Under the pieces are notes generated by a model, which was not told the DNA's origin, ran no database searches, and was given only the letters and a program-made list of their open reading frames with translations. A stretch of 64,000 nt of DNA from Ursus arctos (Eukaryota; Chordata; Mammalia; Carnivora; Ursidae): contig NW_026622763.1 of NCBI RefSeq assembly GCF_023065955.2, positions 80,643,299 through 80,707,298 on the forward strand, in the 5' to 3' direction. The position numbers and the translations under genes are program-made. The first letter of the stretch is position 1; each line of letters opens with the position of its first letter. Positions 45,840-58,344 of the stretch are shown here, in pieces.

Positions 45840-46640
45840 ATCACTCGTTCATTTAGCACCTATTCAATAAGTGCCCACATTTCTCAGGCACTATTCCAGT
45901 TAATTGTGCTTCTTCACTAAATGAGACAATTATTTCTTCCCTTTTAGATTTTAGATTCTAGCAGGAGATCGGAAAAAAATAAACATAATAGAAAAGCAAA
46001 TTACACAGTGTGTTAAAGTGTGTTAAAAGCTGGTAAGTGCTGCAGAAAAATGGGGGTGGGGGAGGGAAGAATGGAATAAAGGGGAAAGGAGAAGTGGTTT
46101 TAATTTTCAGTAAGGTGGTCAGAGAAGGACTCATGGGGAAGCCAGTGACCACAAAGTCGGAGGGAGGTAAGGGAGTTAGTCATGTGGATATTGCAGGCAA
46201 GAGTGTTCTCGGCAGAGGGAGCAGCCAATGCCTTACGGCAGAAGTGCGTCTAACGTGTTCCAGAAATAGGGAAGACACCAGCATGTCTAGAAGAGGGTGC
46301 GCAAAGTGAACAAGGGGAAGAGTAGCAGAAAAGAGGCAATGAGGATGTGTGGGAGGTCAGATTATGTTGACATTTGAAGGCCACTGAAGGACTCTGGTTT
46401 TTATTCTAAGGGAAGCGGGATGCTACTGAAGGATTCTGCACAGAGGAGAAGTGTAATCTGTTTCTATTACAGTGTAGTCCCTCCTTCTGCTATGTTGAGC
46501 ATAGACCATTGTGAGTGGTGGTGGTGGTGGCGGTGGCAGCCAGCAAGTGGAGAAGTAGCAAGACCAGTTCGAAGATTATGGGAATAATTCCGGCCAAAGA
46601 TGAGGGTGGCTTGGATCAGGGTGGTAGCAGAAGTGATGAG
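45840..46640 (-). repeat. Long L2 copy, antisense
   Basis: TCATTTAGCACCTATTCAAT, AGTAAGGTGGTCAGAGAAGG, GACATTTGAAGGCCACTGAA and TTTTATTCTAAGGGAAGCGG are the antisense L2 order. A (GGT)n run at 46517-46537 lies inside. Confidence 0.8.
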
Positions 46641-46654
46641 AAAGGGCTGAATTT

Positions 46655-46867
46655 GGGGCTCCTGGATGGCTCTGTCGGCTGAGCATCTGACTCTTGATTT
46701 CCACTCAGGTCGTGATCTCAGAGTCGTGGGATTGAGCCCTTGGTCGGGCTCTGCGCTCAGTGGGGAGTCTGCTAGAGAGACTTTCCCTCAGGCCCTCCCC
46801 TCCCCCATGCCCATGTTCTCTCTCCCTCTCTCTCAAATAAATAAATAAGTCTTAAAAAAAAAAAAAA
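46655..46867 (+). mobile_element. CAN-SINE
   Basis: Sense copy, GGATGGCTCTGTCGGCTGAG head, diverged. GG(G/A)CTGAATT on both sides. Confidence 0.92.
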
Positions 46868-46869
46868 GG

Positions 46870-48100
46870 ACGGACTGAATTCTAATTTATATGTTGAAGA
46901 CAGAATCAACAGGTTTCTTAGTAGATCAGATGTGAAAGAGAAGAGTAAAAAATGACCCCCATTCTGTACTAAGGCCCTCCACTACCCCATGTTTCCTCTT
47001 GTCATTGGCTAGAATATGGATGCAGTGATGAGCTATCTTGTACCATGTGAATGAGGAAAACATGTGTTTTCATAAGATAGAAGAAGCATGGGCCCTCCTA
47101 TGACCTCGTGGAGCAGAGCTGCCCTACCTCTCTGGACTTGCCCCTTCTGGATTGCTAAGTGAGAACATCCTTGCCCTGCTATTCTTTTGGGCTTCTGTTA
47201 AAGCAGCAGGACCTGTATCCTAACTCAGCCCTCTGGGCCTTGCCTTTAAGCACTGTGGCGGAGACCTGGCCGTGTCCACGTCCTGTGAAAAGACGCCGTA
47301 AGAAACCCTTGAGGAAGCAGCTAGTCCTACCAATGGCCACGGCTTCTGGAAGCTTACTAGGAGAGAGAGAGTGGGGAGCTTCCCTTGGGGACAACAGAAA
47401 GAGGAAGAAACTGACTTTGTAAGGGGGATCTCTTTACCCCAGCCAGAGTCATTTAAGGAACACCCTTTTCAACCATGGAGACCCGAATACGAGGGAGTTT
47501 CTGCAATTGACCATGGTAAGCTGATAAGACTCCTCCTTTATAAGGAAATGAGGGGCAGATCTTGAGTTGTGATGCTATTAGACCTATTCTCTTGGAGTAT
47601 TTCAAATTTCAATGTCCCGGGGAGCAGGTGAACCATAATAGGTACGGTAGTTCAGGCTGGGGAGATAATGGGCTTGGAGGGAACCAAGGAACCACAGACT
47701 CACCCACAGCAGACAGCAGTCACTCCGTCCCAGCCAATTGTTTCCATGTGGGAAATAAGGACTTAGTGTTGCCAGAGTTTTTGGAGAACGGCTGGATATC
47801 TACATTACTAATGTGAAAAGCTTCCAGCTTCTAAACTACTATTTCAGAACGAAACAGCTGCAGACCACATTCAGCCCATCTACGAATCTGGGACCCCTGG
47901 GGCGGGCCAACTCTTAAAAACTGTGAGCTTTCCACAGTGGAGGAGGCGGCTGTACATTAAAATGGAAATAGAAACTCTGGATTGGCCTCTGCAAATGACT
48001 TGCCCCTTGGTCCCAGGGAGGCAATGGTCATTTCAGGCTACTTCAAAGCCTCTCCAGAAACCCTCACTTTAACTTTCTACCAGTTAATACAGCAGACTAG
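46870..48100. other. Unique sequence upstream of GPR1
   Basis: No repeat or exon recognised. Open frames of 60-90 codons overlap on both strands with no family match and no splice context. Confidence 0.35.
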
Positions 48101-48103
48101 GTA

Positions 48104-48261
48104 TGAGTTGGGACAAAGGAGCGGGAGAGGGACAAGCAGACTGTGTGCCGATCATGGAGCCCGACATGGGGCTCAATCTCACGACCCATGAGATCATATG
48201 ACCTGAGCTAAAATCGCGAGGATGGATGGATGCTCAACTGATTGAGCCACCCAGGCGTCCC
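48104..48261 (-). mobile_element. CAN-SINE, old
   Basis: Antisense without a poly-T start; ends GAGCCACCCAGGCGTCCC. A small GGATGGATGGAT expansion is inside. Confidence 0.85.
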
Positions 48262-48269
48262 TAGGGATG

Positions 48270-50240
48270 ACTTTTTTTCTGTAGAGATGACTTTTTAAAC
48301 TTTTAAAAACTGATATTCTGCTGTGTCATCAATCGTGTTGTGTTAAACGGATCTGTTTAGCTGCGGTGGGCTAAGAGAGAAAGGGCAAAAAGAGATACAG
48401 AAAGAAAACATGAGGAAATGGGTCCTCAGTTTAATCATGTGGATATAGTACATACACAGGCTTATCTACACAGACACATATGGCTTTGCGAAGCGATGGA
48501 AGGATGGGAATCAGCCGCAGCGGTTGAAAACCAGAGAAACATCTGGGCCAGAGAAATGAGCCTTGCTGGGCAGTCACCCGAAATGAAGATGAACAGCAGC
48601 GGATTAAGTGTTTCAACCCAGGCCTAAAGGAAACACTGTCATTTATTAAACAAGCAGAGTCAATCGGTGTTGGCCGGCAGTGACTTTCCATCGGGACCTC
48701 ATACAGCTTTCTCGACGTGGAAATGCTTCGGAGAGCACAATAACAATGCCAGGATGAGACTTTCAGACTTGACTGAAAAGAGGAAAGAGCTACTGTATTT
48801 GTCTTAGACCATATGTGCTGCCGAAAGGCAAATAAATGCTTCTGACTGAGAGAAAGCCTAACAAAGGTATACGTGACCACACCAGCTTTTGACGGGCCAC
48901 TTAAGTTAAGTGCTAGGCTTCGCGGTGTGTGCGAACCCAGGCGGGCTCCCCCGAGTCGGTTAGAAACGTGTGAAAACCGCTCCGCATGGAGCAAAGGTCA
49001 CAGGACTATCCCTGAAGGGTATGGGTTGGTTTCCAAAGAATGTGAAGAGGTTTGTTTACCGCGGGGGATTTAGATTCTCGGAGGACCCAAGTTATCACAT
49101 TCCTGGGTTACATTTACCCAGCTACTCAAGCGGCAAATGTCCAGACCTGGAGCACAGAACTGCTTTTAAAAATAAATAAATTGGTTTCTGATCTATTCAG
49201 ATTTAATAGATAGTAAAGCCTAAACGCTTCTCTGAATAAACAGATTTCACTTGCAAGAGTCCTGGCAGAAAGCATGGTGATAAATAGTCTGCAAAAGCCA
49301 GATGATTTTGGGGAAGGACATCTGGTAGAAACGTGTATCATTAAACTTTGAAATGTGGCTTTCAACTTTTAAACTTTTAAACGCGGCTCAGCTACAGGGG
49401 GAAACATTGTGTTTCTCTACCTGACAAAACACAAAGATTCCTTCTGGCAGGACATTCAGTGAATGCAAAGGGGTTTAATTTAGTTCCATAGTGATGCGTT
49501 AGATGGATTTTTATGGACAATTGCAAAAGCCTTAAGAAAATGTAGTCTCTAATCTATTTGGAACAGAGAGAAGGATTTGATGTTGCTGACCTTTGTGAGG
49601 ATTGCCTGCGTAGAGGTCCCCCAGAAACCCTGGTAAAAAAGAACTCAAGAGCTGGATGTGCCCCCTGCGAAAACCTTGAGTGAACATGTATTTCGCTGCT
49701 GAATGAATGACAGGAATGAGTAGAAAGACTCGACGGATATGACAGAGAAACTCTGGTGAAAAACCACAGATCCATCACCCCGCAAACTTTATTTTTCAAG
49801 GGCTGTTGTCTTAGGGAAGAGAGATTTTTTTTTTTTTTTTTTGAAAAGAATGTGTGTGTGTGGGGGGGATTATCTGGAGGCATTGCTCCATAATTTCCAC
49901 CAGCTATCAAATATCAGCCCTATACCACACCCTAGATGGTACTCAAGATGTTTGACACCAGCAGAATATTTTGCTGCCCTTCGGATGAGCAATCTCTACT
50001 TGGAAGATGTTGCAGTACACAGAACTATTTTATAAAGTTACTCCATTGATTCGGTCAAGGGAAGCAAAGGAGGTTTAAAATTGGAACTAAAGGTTGGGTT
50101 GTCTCAGCGACCAGCAGGTGGCTCCGGCGGGGTGGGAGGTGATAGAACAGTGATTGTCACATCGCCTCCCCCGCCCCCCCCAAGGCCTGGCAACACAGAT
50201 CCATTAATAGAGAAGCATCTTGCCTATCTGTAGTTCCTAT
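48270..50240. other. Unique block with scattered CpGs upstream of GPR1
   Basis: About 2 kb free of CAN-SINEs. CpGs are frequent around 48880-49070 against a CpG-poor surround. A 187-codon open frame lies at 48431-48994 on the minus strand. It might hold a GPR1 5' exon or promoter, but no signal proves it. Confidence 0.4.
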
Positions 50241-50269
50241 GTCATTTAGGACTTAATGTCAGACTTTAA

Positions 50270-50620
50270 GATAAATAACAACAGTCCTTGGCATACTAGG
50301 AAGATGGAAGTATTTTGGTTTGGCTCAAAAAAGACAACAAAAATAGGGGAGGATTCTGGTAATGAAGCCCTTGAATGTCATGTTTAAGTATTTGGATTTT
50401 ATTTCACTGCCAGTTGGGAGCAAATAAAGATGTTTGTAGCAGGGAGTGACAGCACTGAAACTTTGTTTTCCTAAAGGTCATCTGGCAGCGGTTTGGGAGA
50501 ATGTTGCCACGACTGACTTCAAAGATGGAAGGGCCTTAGGCATGAGAGTGAGAATAAAGATGAGGGAGACGTCTTTGATGGACATTCATTTAAGAAATTA
50601 ATAGACGCTTTCAGGAAGCT
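50270..50620 (-). repeat. L2 fragment, antisense
   Basis: AGTATTTGGATTTTATTTCA, AGCAGGGAGTGACAGCACTG and TCATCTGGCAGCGGTTTGGG follow antisense L2 order. Confidence 0.65.
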
Positions 50621-51114
50621 TAGCTCAACTGAGTATAATCTTCACAGTAACTTTTATATTGAGTTGGCATTAAAATCAACCTCAGATAGAAAAGCTAACT
50701 AATTGTAGGCATACAAATGTCTTATTCACTTTCGAAGGCAATGGGGTTGGGAGAAAGTACTTCCTTTATGTGAAAAGAACAATTGAATCAAGTGGAAATG
50801 AAACGATACCTATTTTCACTCTGTTGGGGTCAAGGTCTTTTCATAAAAAGGCTGACTGCGAGTCTAAACCCCAGGGTTCCCCTGAACAGTTGAAGAGGAC
50901 ATAGCACATATTTGCAAAGTCAGCACCTACTTACGTTTCAGTTGTTTCAGTGCTCCCCCCAGAAATTAGCGTCCGGATTTGTACAATCTCTATGGCTCTG
51001 TGGATTGCTGGGAGAGAACAGTGAATAATTAACCTTGGGTCAGGGAGAAAGCTTCAGGCTTAATTTGTTTGCGAGACTTCAAGCTAATGAACACCCAGGT
51101 GTAATTGAAATACC

Positions 51115-51365
51115 CAGCATTAAAGTGGCCTGTGGGCTCTGGAATCAGAATGCCTGAGAGCAGTTCCCAGTCCCATCTCCTCCTGGCTGTGGAATGTCAG
51201 ACTAATCACCTTCTACCTCAAAACCTCAGCTTCCTCGCTTGTAAAATAGCTAGAGTAATAGCACTAACTCATAGGGTTGCTGCAATCATCACGTAAGGAA
51301 ATCCTCAAAAAGCGGTTTGCTCAGGACCTGGCACATAAAGCACGCTCGATAATTGTAGCTACTGA
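51115..51365 (+). repeat. MIR element
   Basis: GGGCTCTGGAATCAGAATGC, CTTGTAAAATAGCTAGAGTA and TCATAGGGTTGCTGCAATC trace most of MIR in sense. Confidence 0.85.
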
Positions 51366-51459
51366 TGATGACCAGTTCAGGACTGGATGCGGCACACGTG
51401 GGGGCGGGGCATAGAACAGAGAGGACTTGTTTGTGTTACTTCATGAAAAGTATGAGAAG

Positions 51460-51651
51460 AGGGATGCCTGGGTGGCTCAGTCGGATAAGTGGCTGCCTTT
51501 GGCTTGGGTCATGATCTCAGGGTCCTGGGATCGAGCCCCACATGGGACTCCCTGCTTAACAGAGAGCCTGCTTCTCCCTCTCCTCCCTGCTTGTGCTCTC
51601 TCTCTCACTAACTCTCTCTCAAATAAATAAATAAATAAAATCTTTAAAGAA
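51460..51651 (+). mobile_element. CAN-SINE
   Basis: Sense copy; perfect 14-base AAAAGTATGAGAAG at both flanks. Confidence 0.95.
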
Positions 51652-51701
51652 AAAAAGTATGAGAAGATTTTAAGCACAGACTTAAAAAACTTATTTTGGC
51701 A

Positions 51702-51900
51702 GAGGTCGCCTGGGTGGCTCAGTCAGCTAAGTGTCTGCCTTCGCCTCAGGTCATGGTCTCAGGTCCCGGGATTGAGCCCCACATCTGAGCGCCACAACCA
51801 GCTCCCTGCTCAGCGGGAAGCCGGCTTCTCCCCCTCTCTCTACCCCTCCCCCCTGCTTGTGCACTTTCTCTCTTTCAAATAAATTTTTTAAAAAATCCTT
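51702..51900 (+). mobile_element. CAN-SINE
   Basis: Sense copy; TTAAAAAACTT(A/G)TTTTG at both flanks. Confidence 0.94.
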
Positions 51901-52163
51901 TTTAAAAAACTTGTTTTGTTTGTGAGCTTCATATTTTTAAAAATATTAACTCTGTATGGAGTTCACACAATGTTAGATGCCTGCCTTCTGAAAGTGAATT
52001 GGGGGCCCCCTGTATCTAGCCGTCAGATGTCATTGTTATCCCCATATCTGGCCAAGAGTGGTGAAAAAATAGAATACCATAGAACATTATATTCCTCTTA
52101 CTTCTCTCTTTTACATAAGCTACTTATTTACTTTTGAATAAGGATATGGTCTAGGTCTTTTTA

Positions 52164-52285
52164 CTTTTTTCTTTCCTTTTAAATGTAAGCTGTATGCCCA
52201 ACATGGGGCTTGGACTCATGACCCTGAGATCAAGAGTTGCCATCCAGACTCACATGTTCTACCAACTGAGCCAGCCAGGCACCCC
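52164..52285 (-). mobile_element. Old tRNA-derived SINE, GAGCCAGCCAGG-type head
   Basis: Antisense short element: CCCAACATGGGGCTTGGACT through GAGCCAGCCAGGCACCCC. The middle carries a small insertion. Confidence 0.8.
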
Positions 52286-52965
52286 AACATAGTCCAGGTC
52301 TTTATCTCACTTCTTTCCAAATTTTACCCAGAGTCTGGGAGAATCACCACCATCAATAATGTAATGTTTCAAAGCCTTGGTCATAGCAAAGAGAAATCTC
52401 CAAATCAGTATTTCCTTGAAACAGGATTTTCCAAGTAATTTTTTAGCAGAAAGAATGCGGGTACTGAATTTGAAAACCTCAGTGGCATAGGACTTGGGTA
52501 ACTTTATTTTTGTAGGGCATGTGACTATGCAGCTGCTGGAGATCCAAATTTTCCCAATTTACGTTTTGGATATTTTCATTCATGTAAGTGGTCAACGCTA
52601 AAGCTTTAATCCTTTTTAATGTTTTCTCACAGTGTTATGTCTCCTGGAGAATTGATTTTGGAAGCAGGAGTCACAACAGAGCACCTCACCAATTACATGA
52701 CTTCTCATAGGTAGATACCACCCATGGTTTAAATTCTGAAGTCAGGGGCGCACAGTGAAAGTCTGCGCAGCCTACCATAACATACCTGTTTTCTATTTCA
52801 TCATTACTTGACACTGAAGACGTTTTGCTTCTCAATCACATATAGTCAACGACATTTACAGAAGCCTAAGGGGAATACCAGGTTTAGGGTGGAAACTGAA
52901 AGGGCAGCCATTAGAGTCTTATTTTAATTTATGCTAAGATATTTCCTTTGTTGAGAGAGAAGGCT

Positions 52966-53188
52966 GGGGCTCCTGGGTGGCTTAATAGGTTAAGTGTCAG
53001 ACTCTTGATTTCGGCTCAGCTCATCATCTCGTGGGTCCTGAGATGGAGCCTTGCATCAGGCTCTGCTCTCAGTGGGGCGTCTGCTTGAGATTCTCTCCCT
53101 TTGCCCCTGCCCCCACTCGCATGCTCTCATGCTCTCTTGCTCTCTCTCCCTAAAATAAATAAATAAACCTTAAAAAAAAATTTAAAAG
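52966..53188 (+). mobile_element. CAN-SINE
   Basis: Sense copy, GAGAGAGAAGGCT duplicated at both flanks. Confidence 0.94.
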
Positions 53189-53199
53189 GAGAGAGAAGG

Positions 53200-55080
53200 C
53201 TATTCTCGTAAAGGAGAAGGAAGGAAAGTCAAGGGACTTGCAGAATAGACTGAATTTGTAGCCACTTCACAAAACAATACTGTGTATCATTCAGAGAGGT
53301 AGTAAGTGAACTTGGTCAAGGAGGTGGAAGGGAAACTTGTTCGGTTGCAACAGTGATGTTCTTCCAACACAGCAGCAAGAATGTGAGGGGTGGAGGGAAG
53401 GGCAACAATTCTAGAACTTCCTCCCATTCATGTAAGATTATGCCTGACAATATTTTTGCCTTTTTGCCCCCTCGGGGAGGACATGGGAGGGGGTGTGGGA
53501 TAAAACGTAGTCACAGAAGATAAAATGAAGCCTAAGTCAAAAGTCTTGCCAGTCGATCATTATCAAACAGTTGGGTGCCGGAACCATTATTTTGATGGTT
53601 TAGAGCCATTCGTCATGAACATTTAAAATTATTTCATGGTAATGAAAACACAGCTGGCAGCCTCACCTCCACCTCGTCATGGTCAATCTGTATTAGTACT
53701 TCATTGAGGTCGGCAAAACAGATTTTGAGAAGACCACTGGAAAGTGAAAGCAGTGTAAAAGGAAGGACTCGGGAGACTGAGGCTACTCGAAGTTCTGTCT
53801 TTGTTGGCATGTTTGAAGCAAACCAGCGAGAAAGGAAAACTGAAGGAGTCTGATAGCTGTCTTCAGATACTCGAAGATGAGGAAAAAATGAGACATTTAT
53901 TCTCTGTGTTTCTCATGTTGGAGCTAGGGCAAAAAAAAATGTTGCCATAACAGCCAGGAAAATTTTGGCTTAGTAGAAACAAGAATTTATAGCTGTTCAA
54001 AACGGAGAATGTTAAAAACCTACCAGCCAACAAATCGAGCAAACAGACGCACAGCATTGGATGGGCACTGAGGGGGGTTCGGGCACAGCCTGGCTGCCGG
54101 ATGGGGAGGCTCCAGAAGGCATGGATACACGCACGAGGGGGGTCTTTAACTTCATCTTTTAAGAGGAAGGATCTATGACAACTGTTTTTGAGATGATTTT
54201 TGAGCCCTTATTTTCTATCTACTGATTAGGAGACTGAAGACGAGGAAAATCGCAGAACTTGGAAAAAACCTTTGGCCGGCAAGCGGGCATGGTTCGAATT
54301 CTTATCCAAATTTGTGAATGCACATGGCCTTAACCTTTAGACACCCAAGGCACAAGAAGCCTTTCTCAAGCAGTAGAGCTTCTGAGAACGAGACTGACTT
54401 TAGCAAATAATCCTACTTTCTTTACTAGAGCTATACCTGTGGCTAAATGATTACAAAACAAAAGGAAAGGAAAGGAAAAAATGAAGCACTCCTCCCTACA
54501 AACGAGGGTTACTGGATAGGAGGAAGCTGAGAACGACACGAGAGAGTTGCTTGGGTTCTTTCTTCGACTTCCTCACCACTCACCACCTGCCACCCGCAGC
54601 CCTAGGCGCAGGGGAGCGGACTGGGAGCACAGGTTGTAACGCTGAGCTCCTGTCACAGGTGCATAGTAAGCCGATGTCATAGGCCCCCATCTACCCAGAA
54701 CCTATTCTGTTCCTGGGGCTGGTTCTGACTCTGCTGTTAAAGTCCCTGCAAAATGTGGAAAAGTGAAGAACCAAACTGTCTGACCAGGGATCTAAACCAA
54801 CTCCCATGTAGCTCTGCGGCCGCTGGATGTCTGAGGACACTCGGGCAAGTGCATATTGTTCACGGCCCTGAAGCAGGTCAAGTCTCTCTTGGTGAACTGG
54901 ACCACGTATGAACCTGGAGGACCGAATTTGCCAAAGGCTTCTCCTGTCCTCCTGGATTCGCTGGGATTTCTTCTTGGCTTCCTAAGGGCAAGGGTACTTT
55001 CAAATGGTATGTGCCCAGGTCCCAGCTTACCACTTCGGTCATAGGACATTGATGAGAGAGAAGAAAATCAAAAAAGGGGA
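53200..55080. other. Unique sequence, no feature recognised
   Basis: A G/A-rich area near 53220-53520 and mixed sequence after it. No exon, RNA gene or clear repeat; faint MIR-like words near 54220 are too weak to call. Confidence 0.35.
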
Positions 55081-55088
55081 AGAAAACT

Positions 55089-55259
55089 TTTTTTAAAAGA
55101 TTTATTTACTTATTTGAGAGAGACAGAGAGACAGAGAGAGCACAAGCAGGAGGAGAGGCAGAGGGAGAGGGAGAAGCAGACTCCCCGCTGAGTGGGGAGC
55201 CCGACACAGGGCTCGATCCCAGGACCTGGAGATCATGACCTGAGCCACCAAGGCACCCA
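55089..55259 (-). mobile_element. CAN-SINE, head shortened
   Basis: Antisense; the AAGGCAGACGCTTAAC part is deleted so GACCTGAGCCACC joins directly. GGGAAGAAAA flanks it. Confidence 0.92.
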
Positions 55260-55470
55260 GGGAAGAAAAATTTTAACCCAGTTTCTACTTCTGATCAAAG
55301 CCCTCCAACCAGACTTCACTGCAAGGCTCCACTTTGTCCAGAGCCTTTGAAGGGAAACAGGTTCATTATAGACACAGTGTTCCCTAGAGATTAGCATGAC
55401 CCACTGTCACATTTTGAGTTTTCCCCCATGCTCTTGTTTCTTTCTTTTTTCTCTTTTAAAAGATTTTCTT

Positions 55471-55680
55471 TGTGGTGCCTGAGTGGCTCAGTTGGTTAAG
55501 CGTCTGCCTTCGGCTCAGGTCATGATCCCAGGGTTCCGGAATTGAGTGCTGCCTCGGGCTCCCTACTCAGCAAGGAGCCTGCTTCTCCCTCTGCCTGCCA
55601 CTCCCCCTGCTTGTGCTCTCTCTCCCTCTTTCTGACAAATAAATAAATACAGTCTTTTTAAAAAGTAATAAAATAAAACA
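55471..55680 (+). mobile_element. CAN-SINE
   Basis: Sense copy with head TGTGGTGCCTGAGTGGCTCA. Confidence 0.93.
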
Positions 55681-56109
55681 AATGTGAGCCATTTCATCTC
55701 AACACAATACTGTGGAGAGTTCGGGACCTATCCCTGAACACCTGGGCATCCCGTTCTAAAGATTCAAGGATTCCATGACAACTTACAATAATAATTTACT
55801 ATTATCCCAGCCATGGGAATATTTCCTTGTTGTTTGACTCCTTAGCTCACCCAAGAGCTCAGATTGCATGACGTAGGGCCGGGACCAGGGTAAGGCAGGT
55901 GAGGCGGGGTCATACAAGAGCAGGGCCAGATCCTGACTTCGCTTAACATTTTGATATTTTTTTGTTTAGAAGATGTTTTGCATCCATTTTGATTAATGAG
56001 ATTTTCGGTACTTGTGACAATTTTGTGTCAGTTGTCTTATCCTAGTGTTGGCCGTGCCATAACTCTTGCCCCATTTAAGTCCACAGGATCCTAGTAGCCT
56101 GGTGTGTTA

Positions 56110-56300
56110 AAAAAAAAAAAAAAAAAAAACAAAAAACTTTGGAGCTAAGGAGAGATGGTTCTAGTCTTAGTTCTGCATGTCACTAGCAGCATGTCTCTGG
56201 ATGAGTCACCTTCCCTCTGAGGACCCCAGGGGTCTCATCTGGAAAATACGGGGACATTAAACTCTTATGAGAAGCACAAAGATGGCAGGACGATGTATTC
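56110..56300 (+). repeat. Poly-A run then MIR fragment
   Basis: A run of about 20 A, then GTTCTAGTCTTAGTTCTGC and TCTCATCTGGAAAATACGGG as degraded MIR. Confidence 0.6.
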
Positions 56301-56309
56301 TAGCTCTTT

Positions 56310-57620
56310 TACTACCCTCCATGCCTCCAAGTCGTATCAAATCTGGTGATTTGCACAGAGTGGGCAAACAATGTCTTCTAGTCAGTGTTTTTTACATACT
56401 GAAACAAAACCATAGACCAAGGTCCAAAATGAAAAGGCCCACACAAATTAGAAACATTCTGCAAATAAAACCGAAACCTCCCCAAACAAGAACATGGTCC
56501 CTCCCTCATTCTTCCTGGAAAAAAAAAAAGAAAAAAGAATTTAAAATCATTGCTCTCTGATTTATTTAATTATGACAAATTCTTTTTTTTTCCGGGAAAT
56601 ATTCTGTTCAAATAGTTCAGGTTTTGAGTGAAGCAGACTTGTGTAATCAGCCCTCAGGGATTTCTTTCCATCTAAAGATACTAGTACCACCCTAATGAGT
56701 CAGATTTCATAAAATGTAACATCTGTGAGAAAAGGTTATAAACACGCAGTGGTGCCCAAAACAGCTGTAGAACTGCGGGAGAAGTAGAATCTCCGCTTCC
56801 TAACTAGGTCTGCGTAGTTACGTTCGCATAACTAGAAGGTAAGGAGAGAGAGAGCATTTATATCTTCCCCTCTTCTTTCCTTGACTAAGAAAGAAAGAAA
56901 AATATTAAATGAAGGAAGGAAGAGAGGAAGGGGGTGGGCAAGGAAAGAATATCATCAGATCCTGGTTCAGTGGTAAAACATAGGACTATATTTTAAGAGC
57001 TTTCTTTTATTCCTAATTCATTTTACAATAGGCATCTTTCCCATTTGCTCGCTGTCTGTAGTGGTAGAAATGAGAGGGAAGAACCACTTCTAAGGCCTCT
57101 TCACTGTATTATTTTGTAAATTGGTTCTGGACACAGTAACTATACAATAAAATAATCTGCATTTATTTAATATCTTTCTTTCATCTTTGATACGATTCAC
57201 CTTGTCCCAGAGATGGAGGTCTGGTACTTGAGGAAAAGGAAAGGGATCTTGTGAAAGTCATTAAGCACAGTGGCGCGGGAGAGAGGAAGGACGGATGCCT
57301 CTACCCGCGCTGTTCCTATCATCTCTGCTTCGGAGAACTCAACAGCCAAGTGCTTCACCAGGTACTTAAATCAGAAAATATCTTGGCACCTATACAAGTC
57401 CTATAATATATCTTCAGAGAAACATAATATAAGCATTTTGTTTCCTGGATAGGAACTTGGAAGGAATTCAGTAACAAACCACTTGTAAATAAAATTTTTT
57501 AAAAAGTTTACTTTTAGCAAAGGTTCCTGTCTGTATCTTTTCTGTTCATAGATTTCCTCTAACAAGGCAAATTTAGACAAACTGTTTTAAGCCTAAAGTC
57601 CAATTACAGAAAGTTATTAA
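56310..57620. other. Unique AT-rich sequence, no feature recognised
   Basis: Contains a small AGAGAGAG run near 56844 and a GGAAG-rich patch near 56913-56950. No exon signal. Confidence 0.35.
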
Positions 57621-57632
57621 ACGCAGAAAAAG

Positions 57633-57840
57633 CAGGTGCCTGGGTGGCTCAGTCAGTTAAGCATTTGCCTTCAGCTCAGGTCGTGATCCCAGGGCCCTGG
57701 GATTGAGTCCTCATCGGGCTCCCTGCTCAGTGGGGACCCTGCTTCTCCCTCTGTCCCTCCGCCTGCTCGTGCTTTCTCCCTCCCTTTCTCTCCAGTAAAT
57801 AAATAAAATCTTTAAAAATATAAAAATAAATAAACAAATA
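57633..57840 (+). mobile_element. CAN-SINE
   Basis: Sense copy of the GGCTCAGTCAGTTAAGC type with a long A/T tail. Confidence 0.93.
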
Positions 57841-57892
57841 GAAGCAGCAAAAGCATGGCCATTCTAAGTTCATATTTAAAAACCACCATACA

Positions 57893-58116
57893 GGGGCGCC
57901 TGGGTGGCACAGCGGTTAAGCGTCTGCCTTCGGCTCAGGGCGTGATCCCGGCGTTATGGGATCAAGCCCCACATCAGGCTCCTCCGCTATGAGCCTGCTT
58001 CTTCCTCTCCCACTCCCCCTGCTTGTGTTCCCTCTTTCGCTGGCTGTCTCTGTCCTGTCGAATAAATAAATAAAATCTTTAAAAAAAAATTAAAAAAAAA
58101 AAATTAAAAAAAAATA
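57893..58116 (+). mobile_element. Young CAN-SINE, first of two at one target
   Basis: GGCACAGCGG subfamily. The target AACCACCATACAG lies immediately before it and again after its tail. Confidence 0.95.
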
Positions 58117-58129
58117 AAACCACCATACA

Positions 58130-58329
58130 GGGGCGCCTGGGTGGCTCAGTCAGTTAAGCATCTGCCTTTGGCTCGGGTCATGATCTCAGGGTCCTGGGAT
58201 CAGCCCTGCATCAGGGTCCCTGCTCAGCGGGGAGCCTGCTTCTCCCTCTGCCTCTGCCCCTCCCCCTGCTTGTGCGATCTCCTCTCTCTCTCTCTCAAAT
58301 AAATAAATAAAATCTTAGAAAAATAAATA
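58130..58329 (+). mobile_element. CAN-SINE, second at the same target
   Basis: GGCTCAGTCAGTTAAGC type. Starts right after the second copy of the target sequence and is followed by a third copy. Confidence 0.95.
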
Positions 58330-58344
58330 AAACCACCATACAGA

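Noticed and set aside
57893..58329. tRNA-like heads (GTGGCACAGCGGTTAAGCG)
   Set aside because: They are SINE heads derived from tRNA-Lys with long pyrimidine bodies and A tails, not functional tRNA genes.
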